From positions 86,049-150,048 of the forward strand of contig JAJYLB010000004.1 of NCBI GenBank assembly GCA_021788095.1: a stretch of 64,000 bases of DNA, in the 5' to 3' direction. This document shows, piece by piece, positions 18,805-30,068 of this stretch (positions are counted from its first letter, which is position 1; each line of letters opens with the position of its first letter). Origin of the DNA: Acidobacteriota bacterium (GTDB lineage Bacteria; Acidobacteriota; Terriglobia; Acidiferrales; UBA7541). The notes below the pieces were generated by a model. It ran no database searches. It saw only the letters and a program-made list of their open reading frames with translations, and was not told the DNA's origin. A program made the translations under genes and the position numbers.

Positions 18805-19749
18805 TTACGCTTCCTCGGGCAAAAACTTTCCGACAATTCCGCTCAAGTCCGCTTTCTTCCCAGGGTCCAGCATGAGCGTGACCGGCTTCGGCGCGACGAT
18901 TTTTGCGCCCTTTAGGAAGACTGCACGATACAGCTCGGCAAAGGGATAGCGCTTGGCTGGGCGACCCTGCCGCCCCACGACTTCAGAACCTCGCCTCACG
19001 TTGTTCATGAGGCGGTGAGGCTGCAGCAGGCAGTAGGGGTTGCGCCGCATTTCGGCGCCGTGTTCGGCCGCGGCCATTAACAGGACCGCGAGCGCTTCCG
19101 CGCTCACGCCAACCATGAGGTTGGGCTGCGTCAGTTCCGCCCAGAATTCCGTTTCGATCAGGGGGAAGAGCTTCGATCCGTGACGCTCGAGGTACGCTCC
19201 GAGCGCATCCACCACCAGCATATGCGTGCCGATATGCGTGGTATTGAAATCCCGAGCATGAGGAGCAAAAACTACGTCCGGCTTTTCACGCTCGAAAACT
19301 TCCCCGAGCGCTTCCACTTTTGCCATCCACTCGTCGGGGTGTTCCTGGCGATTCGCGGCGTTCACGCGGTCGAAACCCATCGATTGGCCGGGAACAACGA
19401 GTTCGAAGCCAAGCACCCGGCACGCCGACTCCAGCTCCGCGAGACGCCGCCCTCGCTGGCGGGTGTCGCTGCCCAGGGTAATCGCGCAATTGACCACTCG
19501 CATGCCGGCTTCCAGACGCAAACGCAGGGGGAGCGCACCCGTCAGCGATTCATCATCCGGATGCGGAGAGCAAAGAAGAACGCTCTTCGGCGGGCGCTTG
19601 CGCCGGAGGACTCGCGGCGCCTCCAACGCCTGCCGCGAAGGCCCCAAGGGGATGGATCTACCGGCCTCGACGGTGCGCACGGTGTTCCGAACGTATTGAA
19701 GCCAAAGATTGTGCCGAGCCTTCCACAATGCCGAGGCACCCTTGGACAC
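18805..19749 (-). CDS. PIG-L family (LmbE-like) N-acetylglucosamine deacetylase
   Basis: The 314-aa protein contains the zinc motif PHPDDE in LLCSPHPDDESLTG and a later APHARDFNTTHIGTH with the third zinc ligand. PIG-L enzymes remove acetyl groups from GlcNAc-containing substrates. No clear signal peptide is seen, so it is probably cytoplasmic. The GTG start at 19749 is supported by GGGAGG 7 nt upstream. It lies between GH20 and the beta-lactamase-like gene in a minus-strand operon-like run. With GH20, GH2 and the SIS-domain enzyme this fits stepwise GlcNAc release and processing; the actual substrate is not proven. Confidence 0.88.
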   Translation of the reverse strand: MSKGASALWKARHNLWLQYVRNTVRTVEAGRSIPLGPSRQALEAPRVLRRKRPPKSVLLCSPHPDDESLTGALPLRLRLEAGMRVVNCAITLGSDTRQRGRRLAELESACRVLGFELVVPGQSMGFDRVNAANRQEHPDEWMAKVEALGEVFEREKPDVVFAPHARDFNTTHIGTHMLVVDALGAYLERHGSKLFPLIETEFWAELTQPNLMVGVSAEALAVLLMAAAEHGAEMRRNPYCLLQPHRLMNNVRRGSEVVGRQGRPAKRYPFAELYRAVFLKGAKIVAPKPVTLMLDPGKKADLSGIVGKFLPEEA

Positions 19750-19769
19750 GCTCTATCCTCCCGTCTGGA

Positions 19770-21995
19770 CTATTCGCCTCGCCGCTCGGGCGCGGGCTTC
19801 AGGAAAAAGCCCAGGCTTTCGGGCGCGGGCAATTGCCGCGCGTCCGGAAAAGCCCTGCGCAGGGCGTCGATTTTCAGAATCTTCTCTTGTAGGGCGCTTG
19901 CCTGCGTGTCGTAGCGCACGAGCACCGTTCCGAGCGAATACGGCCGATTCTCGGCATGCCACCGCTCGGTATAAGCCGCGCGCAATTCGGTGGCTTCCCG
20001 GCGGAGGTCCGCCAGTCGGCCGTTCATGGAGCTGATTCCGAGCAGATCATCCTGGACCCGCCTGGGGTCGTTCATATTCCAGTAGGCGTCCCAGTACAGA
20101 TGGCTCATCTCCTCGGTGTACTCCCATCTCATTCCCAGCGCGTCCAAACGGCGGGCGGCAAAAACCAGATCCTTCAGGGTGCCGGCATGCAATTTTGCCT
20201 TGCCGGCATTGGCCAGCAGGGATTCCCATGCCTGTTCGGCGTCGATGCGCAGTTCCTTCGTCACGGGCGCAGCCGCCTCTGCGTCCTTCGCCCCTGAGCG
20301 CGAGAACGGGCTTTCCCAAAAATAGACCTGTCGCGCCCCTCCCAAATTCTCTCCGTCGAGCAGCGTATTCGCGGCGGCGAGGTTGTCCAGGATAGCCTCG
20401 AAGGTATGGTCCGAGTTCCGGTAGAATGCCCAATCGTAGCTCTGGCGAAATTCCTCCGCCGAGGCCGCTCCCGGCTGCCAGGAGCACGCGGCGCCGAAAA
20501 CGAATCCGGGCCAATCGAGCCCGCCGAGTTCTTCTCCAAAATCCTTCCATTCTGTGTTCAGCATCCCCAGGGCATGATAGGTCTGTCCGTCGCGGGTCAA
20601 GTTACGGATATTCACGAACGCCTTGCCAAAGTCCGGATAGATAAGCCGCCAATTGCTTACGCCCGGCGAAACAAAGATGGACAGCCCGGCCCCTCGAAAC
20701 GGCGCGAGGTCGCTTGCGTAAGACGCCTTCGGGCCATAGGTCCAAATCACGGGAACGATATCCTTCGGCAGAAGGGGCAGAAGCTTGGGGAACTGTTCGG
20801 CAATGTCGGCCCAGAAGAGCGTCTGTTTGTGATAGGGCCCGAGCATGGCGTCCACTTTCGCGATGGTATCGAGATACACGCGCCCGAGACCCTCCTGCGT
20901 CACGAGTTGTTTGGTCTGCCCTCGTCCAAGCTCGAAGGTTTCGTCGGCACCGATGTGGAACAGGGGTCCGGGAAACAGGACCGCTACACGCGCGAGCATC
21001 TGGCCGATGAGGGCGAAGCTTGCCGGCTGCGTGGGCGTCAAGACGGCCCCATGCGGAACCTCCGCGAGCTGGCTGTAAACGTCGTGGCGCAAGACGTTGT
21101 GAAGATGACCGAAGGTCTCGAGCTCCGGCATCAGCGTGACGAAGTATTTCTTGCCGTAGGCGACCAGTTGCCTCAGCTCGGCAGTGGTGAGGGCATCCCT
21201 CGACGGTGCGAAGATCGGCTGTCCGGGCAGCGTAAAGGTATTTTCCATGTAGAGCGCGTAGAGATTGATTTTGTAGCCGGAGAGGACCCGAATCTGCTCC
21301 TCGAGGAACGCCAACTTCGGAATCGGGCCGCGGCTCACATCGATGCTCACGCCCCGCCATGACATGGCGGGCCAGTCCCGGATGGTGACGGCGGGGCAGT
21401 ACAATCCGTTTTTCTCGACTCTCTGCGGCCCGTTTTCCGGAACGGGCTGGGGGCGGAGCAGTTGGCGGAGGGTTTGGACGCCGTAGAACGCGCCCTGCGC
21501 GCTGGCGCCCCCGATCAATATCCGATCGCGGTCGACGGCAAGGGCATAACCTTGCGAAGGAAAACCCGGGGGCAAGCGAAGCCCGGCGGATCCGAGCGCT
21601 GCCCCGAGCCGGCTGTCTTCCGTCGCGTTCCCGATGTAAATGAAATGCGAGCCTCCGGGCAGCCGCCGCGCGTCGGAGATTCTAGGCCGCCATCCCGTCC
21701 AGTTCTCGATCTCTCGCGCCAGCATGTCGGCACCTTGAAAATCTCGGCCACCGATCGCGCGGTCGACAAAAATACGCGTCCGTCTCGCGATCGAGAAGGG
21801 CGTTCCGCCGGTCTCTTTCACCTCTCGTGGGACGGGGATCAAATGGAGAGTCGCCCCATCCGTCCTCGCCTGGGCGGTGTCTGCCCTCCGCGTTGGGATC
21901 CGCGGCCGCCCAACGTCGGCCCTACCCGGCGGAAGGAAAGTTCCAATCAGGGTTACCATCGCCGCACGGGACAGCCATCTTCCGCAGCATCTCAT
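19770..21995 (-). CDS. Glycoside hydrolase family 20, beta-N-acetylhexosaminidase
   Basis: The 741-aa secreted protein has a signal peptide (LSRAAMVTLIGTFLPPGRAD), an N-terminal GH20b-type domain (YALAVDRDRILIGGASAQGAFYG) and a GH20 barrel with the catalytic Asp-Glu pair in HIGADETFELG at about residue 350. Upstream, SWRGVSIDVSRGP is the usual start of the barrel. Predicted to release GlcNAc or GalNAc from chitooligosaccharides or glycans by substrate-assisted catalysis. The frame opens at a GTG at 22001, but the ATG at 21995 has GAGG six bases upstream. It is divergent from the SIS-domain gene. Confidence 0.92.
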   Translation of the reverse strand: MRCCGRWLSRAAMVTLIGTFLPPGRADVGRPRIPTRRADTAQARTDGATLHLIPVPREVKETGGTPFSIARRTRIFVDRAIGGRDFQGADMLAREIENWTGWRPRISDARRLPGGSHFIYIGNATEDSRLGAALGSAGLRLPPGFPSQGYALAVDRDRILIGGASAQGAFYGVQTLRQLLRPQPVPENGPQRVEKNGLYCPAVTIRDWPAMSWRGVSIDVSRGPIPKLAFLEEQIRVLSGYKINLYALYMENTFTLPGQPIFAPSRDALTTAELRQLVAYGKKYFVTLMPELETFGHLHNVLRHDVYSQLAEVPHGAVLTPTQPASFALIGQMLARVAVLFPGPLFHIGADETFELGRGQTKQLVTQEGLGRVYLDTIAKVDAMLGPYHKQTLFWADIAEQFPKLLPLLPKDIVPVIWTYGPKASYASDLAPFRGAGLSIFVSPGVSNWRLIYPDFGKAFVNIRNLTRDGQTYHALGMLNTEWKDFGEELGGLDWPGFVFGAACSWQPGAASAEEFRQSYDWAFYRNSDHTFEAILDNLAAANTLLDGENLGGARQVYFWESPFSRSGAKDAEAAAPVTKELRIDAEQAWESLLANAGKAKLHAGTLKDLVFAARRLDALGMRWEYTEEMSHLYWDAYWNMNDPRRVQDDLLGISSMNGRLADLRREATELRAAYTERWHAENRPYSLGTVLVRYDTQASALQEKILKIDALRRAFPDARQLPAPESLGFFLKPAPERRGE

Positions 21996-22163
21996 GTCCA
22001 CCCTCGTTTGCTTGGGTTAACAACCGCCTGCCATTCTTCCCCACCCGCGTGCCCAAGGATACCGGCAGCCATCGCTTGAAGATGGGCCGGAAATGCTTCG
22101 GTTCCGGCTCGAAAAGGGCGCGCGAAACGGCCACTTGGCCTTAGCGTGCCTCTTCCCAGCGTG

Positions 22164-22169
22164 TATAAT
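22164..22169 (+). promoter_or_regulatory. Possible -10 element (TATAAT) of the SIS-domain gene
   Basis: A perfect TATAAT lies about 125 bp before the SIS-domain start in the divergent gap from GH20. At 17-bp spacing upstream the sequence is TTAGCG, a poor -35, so this is a weak call. Confidence 0.3.
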
Positions 22170-22294
22170 GAACCTCCCTCGCCGCTTCTCCGCAACAGAA
22201 AAGGAGGGATAAGTTTAAGTTTCGCAGGGCGGCGTGTCGATCCGCCTGAGCGAGAACTGAGACTAGCCTCTTGCCCGGATTGGGCCTTTCGGCG

Positions 22295-23329
22295 ATGTCG
22301 CGCATGATGCAGGAAATCGGTGAACAGCCCGAGGCGCTGCGGCGCACGCTCCGGGCTGAAATGGGGCATGCGCGCGCGTTTCGGCAATTCGCGCGAGGCC
22401 GGCAATTCCGCATGATCGTGCTGGCCGCTCGGGGCACCTCCGACAACGCCGCGCTCTTCGGCCGTTATCTCTTCGAGCTGACGACCGGGATTCCGGTTTC
22501 TCTCGCGGCGCCTTCGACCTACACACTCTATCGCGCCTCCCTCGACCTCCAAGAGACGCTCATGGTCGGCATTTCCCAGTCGGGGGAATCGACCGACGTG
22601 AACCGGGTGCTTCGCGCCGGCCGCAGGCAGGGCGCCTATACCGTCGGCATCACGAACCAGCCGCGTTCGACCCTGGCGCGGATCGTCGACGATGTTTTCA
22701 CCGTCCGCGCCGGCCCGCAACGCACGGTTGCGGCGACGAAAACCTATACGGGGCAGTTGCTCGCCCTCTACCTCGTCGCCAGCGGGCTCGGCCCCGTGAT
22801 CCGAATCGAGGACGTCGCCCGAATTCCCGACTGGGTCGAGCAGGCCCTGACTTTGGAGCGTCCGCTCACCGATCTGGTCGAGCGATACCGCTACATGAGG
22901 CAAGCCGTGGCCGTGGCGCGCGGACTGAACTACGCCAACGCTTTCGAACTCGCCTTGAAGCTCATGGAAACCTGCTACGTGGTCGCCGAGCGATTCAGCT
23001 CCGCCGACTTCCTCCATGGACCCATTGCCATGGTCGAGCGCGACCTGCCGATTTTCCTCTTTCTGCCGCCGGGACCCTGTCATGACACGCTGGCCTCGCT
23101 CCTGCGTAAGCTTCGGAGTATGCACGCGGAAACCGTGGCCATAACGTCGAAAGGAGTCGCCGTGCCGCCGGCTACGCGCGTGGTCCGCATCCCCGCCGCG
23201 ATTCCGGAAATCTATACGCCGATCCCTTATATCGTTCCCGGCCAGATCTTCACCGCGCTGCTCGCGCGCGCCAAGGGCCTCGATCCCGACAAGCCGCGCT
23301 TCCTTCAAGTGATCACGAAGACGATCTAG
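22295..23329 (+). CDS. SIS-domain sugar-phosphate isomerase/deaminase (GlmS isomerase-half or NagB-II type)
   Basis: About 344 aa with two SIS domains and no glutaminase domain. Motifs: AARGTSDNAA, GISQSGESTDV, TKTYTGQLLALY, ERFSSADFLHGP and a C-terminal GLDPDKPR. This is the size and layout of NagB-II type glucosamine-6-phosphate deaminases or of the isomerase half of GlmS. The product would be fructose-6-phosphate from glucosamine-6-phosphate, joining GlcNAc catabolism to glycolysis. The start is uncertain: the frame opens at a TTG at 22271, and I prefer the ATG at 22295, giving MSRMMQEIGEQP, typical of the family. No strong Shine-Dalgarno is visible. Confidence 0.85.
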   Translation: MSRMMQEIGEQPEALRRTLRAEMGHARAFRQFARGRQFRMIVLAARGTSDNAALFGRYLFELTTGIPVSLAAPSTYTLYRASLDLQETLMVGISQSGESTDVNRVLRAGRRQGAYTVGITNQPRSTLARIVDDVFTVRAGPQRTVAATKTYTGQLLALYLVASGLGPVIRIEDVARIPDWVEQALTLERPLTDLVERYRYMRQAVAVARGLNYANAFELALKLMETCYVVAERFSSADFLHGPIAMVERDLPIFLFLPPGPCHDTLASLLRKLRSMHAETVAITSKGVAVPPATRVVRIPAAIPEIYTPIPYIVPGQIFTALLARAKGLDPDKPRFLQVITKTI

Positions 23330-23375
23330 CCGCGGCCCCTCCGCGCCCCGTGAGTCCCCGCCGGCGGGCGTGACG

Positions 23376-25148
<1,773 letters not shown>

Positions 25149-25206
25149 TGGAAGGCCCCGATACGACAGGAGTCTGTTTCTCCCGCTGCGGTTTCTCCCG
25201 CTCCCC

Positions 25207-26184
25207 TTACGGCTGCGGCTGCCCCTGCGGCTTACCCTGCACCTGCTGCTTCACCTCTTGCGCCGCTTTGGCCGAAGTTTGGCGGAAGAGAGCGGTTTCG
25301 CGCGCGGCGTCCTGTTTCCTTCCCAAGCGGCTGTAAGCGAGGAGCAGTTGGTAGTGGACGGAGGGATTGCCGGGCATGCGGCCCTCGACCACCCGCAGCG
25401 GCGCGACCGCCTCGGCGAAGCGCCCCGCGGAATTGAGCGCCATACCCAGGCCGAAGAACGCATCCGTCAATCCCGCGTCGAGCTTCGTCGCGCGGGAAAA
25501 GTGGTCGATCGCCCCTTTCCACTCGCCGGCTTTGAGCGCGATGCTCCCCAGCAGATCCTCGGCAGCCGCGTCACCGGGGTCCTCGGCGAGTTCCTCTTGT
25601 AACTGCATTTTCGCGTCGGCGATCGCTTCCGGGGAGGGGGGCTCCGCAAGATCGTCGCGCGCGATCCGCAGATGAATACCCTCGGCATCGGGATGCAGTT
25701 TCAGGATTCGCAGATATTCCTTCCTGGCGTCCGCCCATTTCTCCTGCACCTCGAGCGATTCGGAATCGAGCATCATGGCCTGCGCGGAGGTGGGAGCCAC
25801 GGCCAGCAATTTTTCCGACGCCTCGAGGGAAAGATCCGAATAGGCGTGGGTGGTCACGTAAAGAACGTCGGGATCGCGCGGAAACCTCCGATTCAGGAAA
25901 AGAAGGAACTCCACCGTGGGCTGGTCTTCATTCAAGGCTCGCGCGCAGGCCAGCCCGTCGAATCCGATGCGACGGGCGAGTGCGGCATCGCTCGTTCCAG
26001 GCAGCAACCGCAAAAGCTGAGGCACGGCCCGCCGGCAGTGGCCCGACTCGGCCATGTGGAGGCTAAGCTCCACTCCCGAAAAACTGGCCCCTTCTCGTCC
26101 GGCCTTGCCAGCCTGCGCGAACGCGAGCGCGGCGAGGCCGGGCGCGAGCGCAGCCGTGGATAGAGCCCTTACCCAGAGTCTCAT
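25207..26184 (-). CDS. Secreted tetratricopeptide-repeat protein
   Basis: About 325 aa with a signal peptide (VRALSTAALAPGLAALAFAQ) and repeats of TPR pattern in the second half (AEDLLGSIALKAGEWKGAID; AFFGLGMALNSAGRFAEAVA; HYQLLLAYSRLGRKQDAA). The C-terminus is a Gln/Pro-rich tail. TPR proteins mediate protein contacts; no enzymatic role is seen. Located between the TonB receptor and CRTAC1 genes on the same strand, a set often found together in Acidobacteriota, so an outer-envelope role is likely. I prefer the ATG at 26184 over a TTG at 26226, although neither has a clear Shine-Dalgarno sequence. Confidence 0.75.
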   Translation of the reverse strand: MRLWVRALSTAALAPGLAALAFAQAGKAGREGASFSGVELSLHMAESGHCRRAVPQLLRLLPGTSDAALARRIGFDGLACARALNEDQPTVEFLLFLNRRFPRDPDVLYVTTHAYSDLSLEASEKLLAVAPTSAQAMMLDSESLEVQEKWADARKEYLRILKLHPDAEGIHLRIARDDLAEPPSPEAIADAKMQLQEELAEDPGDAAAEDLLGSIALKAGEWKGAIDHFSRATKLDAGLTDAFFGLGMALNSAGRFAEAVAPLRVVEGRMPGNPSVHYQLLLAYSRLGRKQDAARETALFRQTSAKAAQEVKQQVQGKPQGQPQP

Positions 26185-26250
26185 TGGAGAAAAGGAGGCG
26201 GACGCCGCCCACCCGTCCGCCTCCAAATTCTACCCCACGCGGGGTGGTCG

Positions 26251-29200
26251 TCAAAAAAGCAGCTTCAGGGCGAACTGGATGTCTCGTGCTCCGCTCGATC
26301 CGGTGATGGACCCGAACCCTCCCGAGCCCGAGGTCGAGGGACATAGAACTCCCGGACTGTATCCGCCGCTACAGGCCACGTTGGGTGCGTCGAGAATCGG
26401 ATGGTTGAAAGCGTTGAGGAATTCGGTTCGAAATTCGATGCTCTTGTCTTCACCGATAGGGAAGCTCTTGTGGACGGCCAGGTCGAGGTCGGCATAGCCC
26501 GGTCCTCGCAAGCTGCCGACTCCGCAGTTTCCGAAGGTGCCGGCCAGCGGACTCATGAAGCTGCCGCCGCTGAACCACTGGATGCCGGGACCTCCCCCCA
26601 CCGGTTCCTTGTCGTATTGAACGGGGCCGAGGCAGGCCAGGCGTTGGTCCTCGAACGCTCCGCCCAGTCCGCCGGTTCCCGAGGGATCCCACCACGCGTT
26701 GGTGGTGGTCATCGCGAACCCGGTGTGCATGGCCACCAGCCCGCTGAGCGACCACCCGCCGACCACGCCGTTGACAAGAGAACTCATGCTCCTGCCGAAT
26801 TCCCGGCCATGGCCGACCGGCAGGTCGTAGATGAAGTAGCTCGAAAGGTTGTGTGTGGTGTCGTAGTAGCAGGGTCCCCAATCCCCTTGAGGATCGTAGA
26901 CGTTCTGCCAACCCACCACCCCGTGAGAGGTCTGCGTGTCGCCCCAGGTTCCGTAGTACCCACCCGAATTGCTCATGCACTTCGAGTAGGTGTAGGCAAC
27001 TTGCCCTTGCAGGCCGTTGGCCATGCGCTTCTGGAGCACCGCCTGGAGCGAGTCGTAACGCGCCTTCCCGTTCGTCGCCGAACCCCAAATCCAGTTGCCG
27101 TTCGGGCCGAAATATTGATCCAGAGACGGGTTCCCCGCCAAATAGGGGCTGGGCGCGATAACGGCCGGCGCGGTCATGGTGGCGCCGGGACCGAAGCCCG
27201 CGTATTGAGCGGGAGTGACGAGTCGTTCCTGGCTGTAATCCATCAGGTTGAGCAGGTGCGTGGCGTACTGGCCCACGTATCCGACTTGCAGGGTCGTCGT
27301 GTTGTTGAACTCGTGCTGAATCGTGAAGTTGTATTGCTGCACGAGCGACGGACGGAAGTTCGGATCCCACACGCGCAAGTTCGTGCCTTGATAGCATTGG
27401 TAACCGTTTGCCGCCTCCACCTGAGCGATCGTGCATTTGGTGGCTGGCGCGGGGAAGCCGTTGGCGATGTTCGCTTCGGAAGTGATCGCCGCCGTCGAGC
27501 CGCTAAAGGGAGGATTGAGCGTCATCGCCTGGTTCGCGCCGGTGCCTTCCAGGTAGGACGATATTCCGTAGCTGCCGCGGAAGACCGTCTTACCTCCCAG
27601 CGACGCCGGCGACCATGCGATGCCGATCCGCGGTTCGTAGTCGCCGATTCCGTGGTAGGAGTTGTAAAGGGCGCGGCTGTTCCCGTTCACACCGGCCAAC
27701 TCAATGGCCCCGCTGTAGAGCCCGAAATTCACCTGGCGGTTGTGCACTTCGTAAAACGGCGTGTGCAGCTCGAAGCGCAAGCCAAGGTTGAGGGTGAGCG
27801 TAGGCGTGGTGCGCCAGTCATCCTGCAGATAGGCGCCGACCATGTTGCCGCGCATGCCGTATTCCACCGGCGGTGCGCCGCGGCCGCTGCCCGTGCCGAT
27901 CATCCCCAGCCAGAAATCGGCCAGGTCCGATCCGGTGAGCCCGGTGGGGGAAAAGTGCCCTAGAACTCCGTCGTTTCCGGAATAGTTGTAATCTTCGCGG
28001 AAACGCCAGAACTGGGCCCCCATATTGAACGTATGCACACCTCGCGTCACGCTCAAGCTGTCTTCCGCCACGATTTCCGTTGTGCCGAAGTTTTGAATCA
28101 AAGTGCGGTTTCCGACGGACGATTCGTCGCTGAAGTCGATTTCCGGCATCCCCGGCCCATTCACGTTGGCTCCGGAAATGCCGATGGTCTGGCCCAAGTT
28201 GCCCAGCGTGGCGTTGCTCGCCGGCGCACCCTGCCGGTAAAGAATGTAATTGAAACCCAGCCGGGCATCGTTCACCAGCGTGCTGCCGAACATGTGGGTC
28301 CAATCCAGCACCGAGTTCCGCGCCGTTTCCGTGTTCTCGGCAGCGGACGAGCCCAGAATGTACGTCGACGTGAAGGGGTTCGTCAGGCGCATCTCCGAGT
28401 AGCGGCCGAAGAGCCGGTCGTTGTTCGACGGCGCGTAGTCGATTCGCAGATCGCCTTGATTGTCGTTGATCTGACTCCCCACCTGACCGAAGAAGTTGGA
28501 CTGGCTCACCCCTCCCGGGTTTTGAATTTGCGCCGTGGGATAGAACTTCGCGGCGAGCAGGGCCTTGGCCACCGGACTCTCGCTCAGGCTGAGGTCGTTG
28601 GCCATGTTGTCGTAGGGGATCGGCTGGCTGGTATTCGGATCGACGATCTCGGTGCCGCCGCTGCACGTCTTGCCCGAGTTGGTGAAACCTCCGGGGCACA
28701 AAATGCCGAAATTGCCCGCCTTCATCGCATCGGTGAAAACGGAGTAGCCCGCCGTGGTTGCCGGCGTGTCGTTGCGGAATCCCTCATAATCGCCGAAGAA
28801 AAACAGCTTCTTCTTGAGGATCGGACCACCGACCGTGCCGCCGAATTCGTTCCAGCGGAGGGCGGATTTAGGCACGATGCCCAGCCCGTTGTGGGTCTGC
28901 AGGTTGTAGGCGCTCTGGATGTCGTTGGCCCAGCTATTGGCGTCCAACTTGTCGTTGCGCAGGAATTCGAAAACGTCGCCGTGGAACTGGTTCGTGCCCG
29001 ACTTGATCGTCGAAATCACCACGCCGCCGGCGTAATTGCCGTACTGCGCGGGATCGTTCTGGGTGATGAGCTGGAATTCCTGGATGGCGTCGGGCTGCGG
29101 CTGATAGCCGATCTCGTTATTGTTGTCTTCGGTGGCTTCAATCCCGTCGATCAGAAACGCATTCGCTTGCTCGCGGTTCCCGTTGATGTAGGGCCGGCCC

Positions 29201-29763
29201 GAACTCGGCATCAGTTGTTGCTGCCGGATCGTGTCCGGATTCGGGTTCGTGGTTCCCGGTGCGAGCAGGGTCAACTGAACGTAGTTTCGCGAAGCCAAGG
29301 GCAACGCCACGTTGGTGCGGGCGTTGATCAGGGTGCTCACCTGGGCGGTCTGCGTTTCGAGGACGGGTGTGCCGGCGGTCACGCGCACCGTTTGCGTCAC
29401 CGCGCCCACCTTCAACTGGAAATCCATCTTCGCTACCTGCCCGATGGTCAGGGTGAATTCGGAATGGACCGCGGTTTCGAACCCGGTGGCTGCGGCTTTC
29501 ACCACGTAGGTTCCGGGAATGAGTTTCGTAAGATTGTAGACGCCGGAGTCGTTCGTTACGACGGTGGTGGGAACGCCCTGCGCCACGTTCGTCGCCGTGA
29601 CCTTCGCGCCGGCCACCGCCGCGCCCGAAGGATCGGTGACGATGCCGGTGATGGTTCCGGCGGCAAGCTGCGCCCGCGCCGCTGGCGCCAAGGCCAGCCA
29701 CGCGGCCAGCGCGCCCAGCACCAGCACGGCGGCGCCGGTGAATGGCCCGTGTTTCGTCTTCAC
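26251..29763 (-). CDS. TonB-dependent receptor with carboxypeptidase-regulatory domain, GTG start
   Basis: The 1170-aa outer-membrane protein has a signal peptide (GAAVLVLGALAAWLALAPAARA), a Cna-B-like regulatory domain (GIVTDPSGAAVAGAKV), a plug and a 22-strand-type barrel ending in FALKLLF with the usual C-terminal aromatic residue. The frame is open to 29964, but the GTG at 29763 is preceded by AAGGAGG with 6-nt spacing and starts directly before the signal peptide, so I call it the start. It is expected to import oligosaccharides or other large nutrients using TonB energy. It is divergent from gntR with a shared regulatory region and is likely the uptake receptor of the amino-sugar locus. 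Confidence 0.92.
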   Translation of the reverse strand: MKTKHGPFTGAAVLVLGALAAWLALAPAARAQLAAGTITGIVTDPSGAAVAGAKVTATNVAQGVPTTVVTNDSGVYNLTKLIPGTYVVKAAATGFETAVHSEFTLTIGQVAKMDFQLKVGAVTQTVRVTAGTPVLETQTAQVSTLINARTNVALPLASRNYVQLTLLAPGTTNPNPDTIRQQQLMPSSGRPYINGNREQANAFLIDGIEATEDNNNEIGYQPQPDAIQEFQLITQNDPAQYGNYAGGVVISTIKSGTNQFHGDVFEFLRNDKLDANSWANDIQSAYNLQTHNGLGIVPKSALRWNEFGGTVGGPILKKKLFFFGDYEGFRNDTPATTAGYSVFTDAMKAGNFGILCPGGFTNSGKTCSGGTEIVDPNTSQPIPYDNMANDLSLSESPVAKALLAAKFYPTAQIQNPGGVSQSNFFGQVGSQINDNQGDLRIDYAPSNNDRLFGRYSEMRLTNPFTSTYILGSSAAENTETARNSVLDWTHMFGSTLVNDARLGFNYILYRQGAPASNATLGNLGQTIGISGANVNGPGMPEIDFSDESSVGNRTLIQNFGTTEIVAEDSLSVTRGVHTFNMGAQFWRFREDYNYSGNDGVLGHFSPTGLTGSDLADFWLGMIGTGSGRGAPPVEYGMRGNMVGAYLQDDWRTTPTLTLNLGLRFELHTPFYEVHNRQVNFGLYSGAIELAGVNGNSRALYNSYHGIGDYEPRIGIAWSPASLGGKTVFRGSYGISSYLEGTGANQAMTLNPPFSGSTAAITSEANIANGFPAPATKCTIAQVEAANGYQCYQGTNLRVWDPNFRPSLVQQYNFTIQHEFNNTTTLQVGYVGQYATHLLNLMDYSQERLVTPAQYAGFGPGATMTAPAVIAPSPYLAGNPSLDQYFGPNGNWIWGSATNGKARYDSLQAVLQKRMANGLQGQVAYTYSKCMSNSGGYYGTWGDTQTSHGVVGWQNVYDPQGDWGPCYYDTTHNLSSYFIYDLPVGHGREFGRSMSSLVNGVVGGWSLSGLVAMHTGFAMTTTNAWWDPSGTGGLGGAFEDQRLACLGPVQYDKEPVGGGPGIQWFSGGSFMSPLAGTFGNCGVGSLRGPGYADLDLAVHKSFPIGEDKSIEFRTEFLNAFNHPILDAPNVACSGGYSPGVLCPSTSGSGGFGSITGSSGARDIQFALKLLF

Positions 29764-29830
29764 GGAAACCTCCTTGAGGAAGCTCAGGAACGGGAGGTGC
29801 GGAGTCGCCCGGCCCCGCACTCGGAGAAGA

Positions 29831-29859
29831 GCTATATAGCACATTGGCGAGGTTGTCAA
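29831..29859 (-). promoter_or_regulatory. Promoter of the TonB receptor with palindrome over the -10 box
   Basis: On the minus strand a consensus -35 TTGACA (29859-29854) is followed after 17 bp by TATAGC (29836-29831). The -10 lies inside the perfect palindrome GCTATATAGC (29831-29840). Transcription would start near 29824, leaving a 5' leader of about 60 nt before the GTG at 29763. A regulator bound to the palindrome would block polymerase. The neighbouring GntR protein is the obvious candidate, by inference. Confidence 0.65.
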
Positions 29860-29927
29860 GCGAAAAACGCTTAGCATCGCGGAATCCTGTGGTAATCTCG
29901 TTCCCGCATCGAAATGACGGGCCCAAT

Positions 29928-29960
29928 GCTCTATAGCGGGTGGTGGAATAGCTCTATAGC
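29928..29960. promoter_or_regulatory. Two related GCTCTATAGC sites, probable GntR operators
   Basis: Two copies of GCTCTATAGC lie at 29928-29937 and 29951-29960, starts 23 bp apart, that is about two helical turns. They match the palindrome GCTATATAGC in the receptor promoter at 9 of 10 positions on one strand. All three lie in the gap between the divergent TonB receptor and gntR genes, which fits autoregulation plus control of the receptor. Confidence 0.5.
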
Positions 29961-30068
29961 TCATCTAGAGCACTTCCCGGGGCGCGAATCCCCGCCCTCC
30001 CCGGCGGGCCCGCCGACCGGCGACTCCGCACGATATACTCGTGCCGGGGGAAGGAATGTGGAGCGCGC

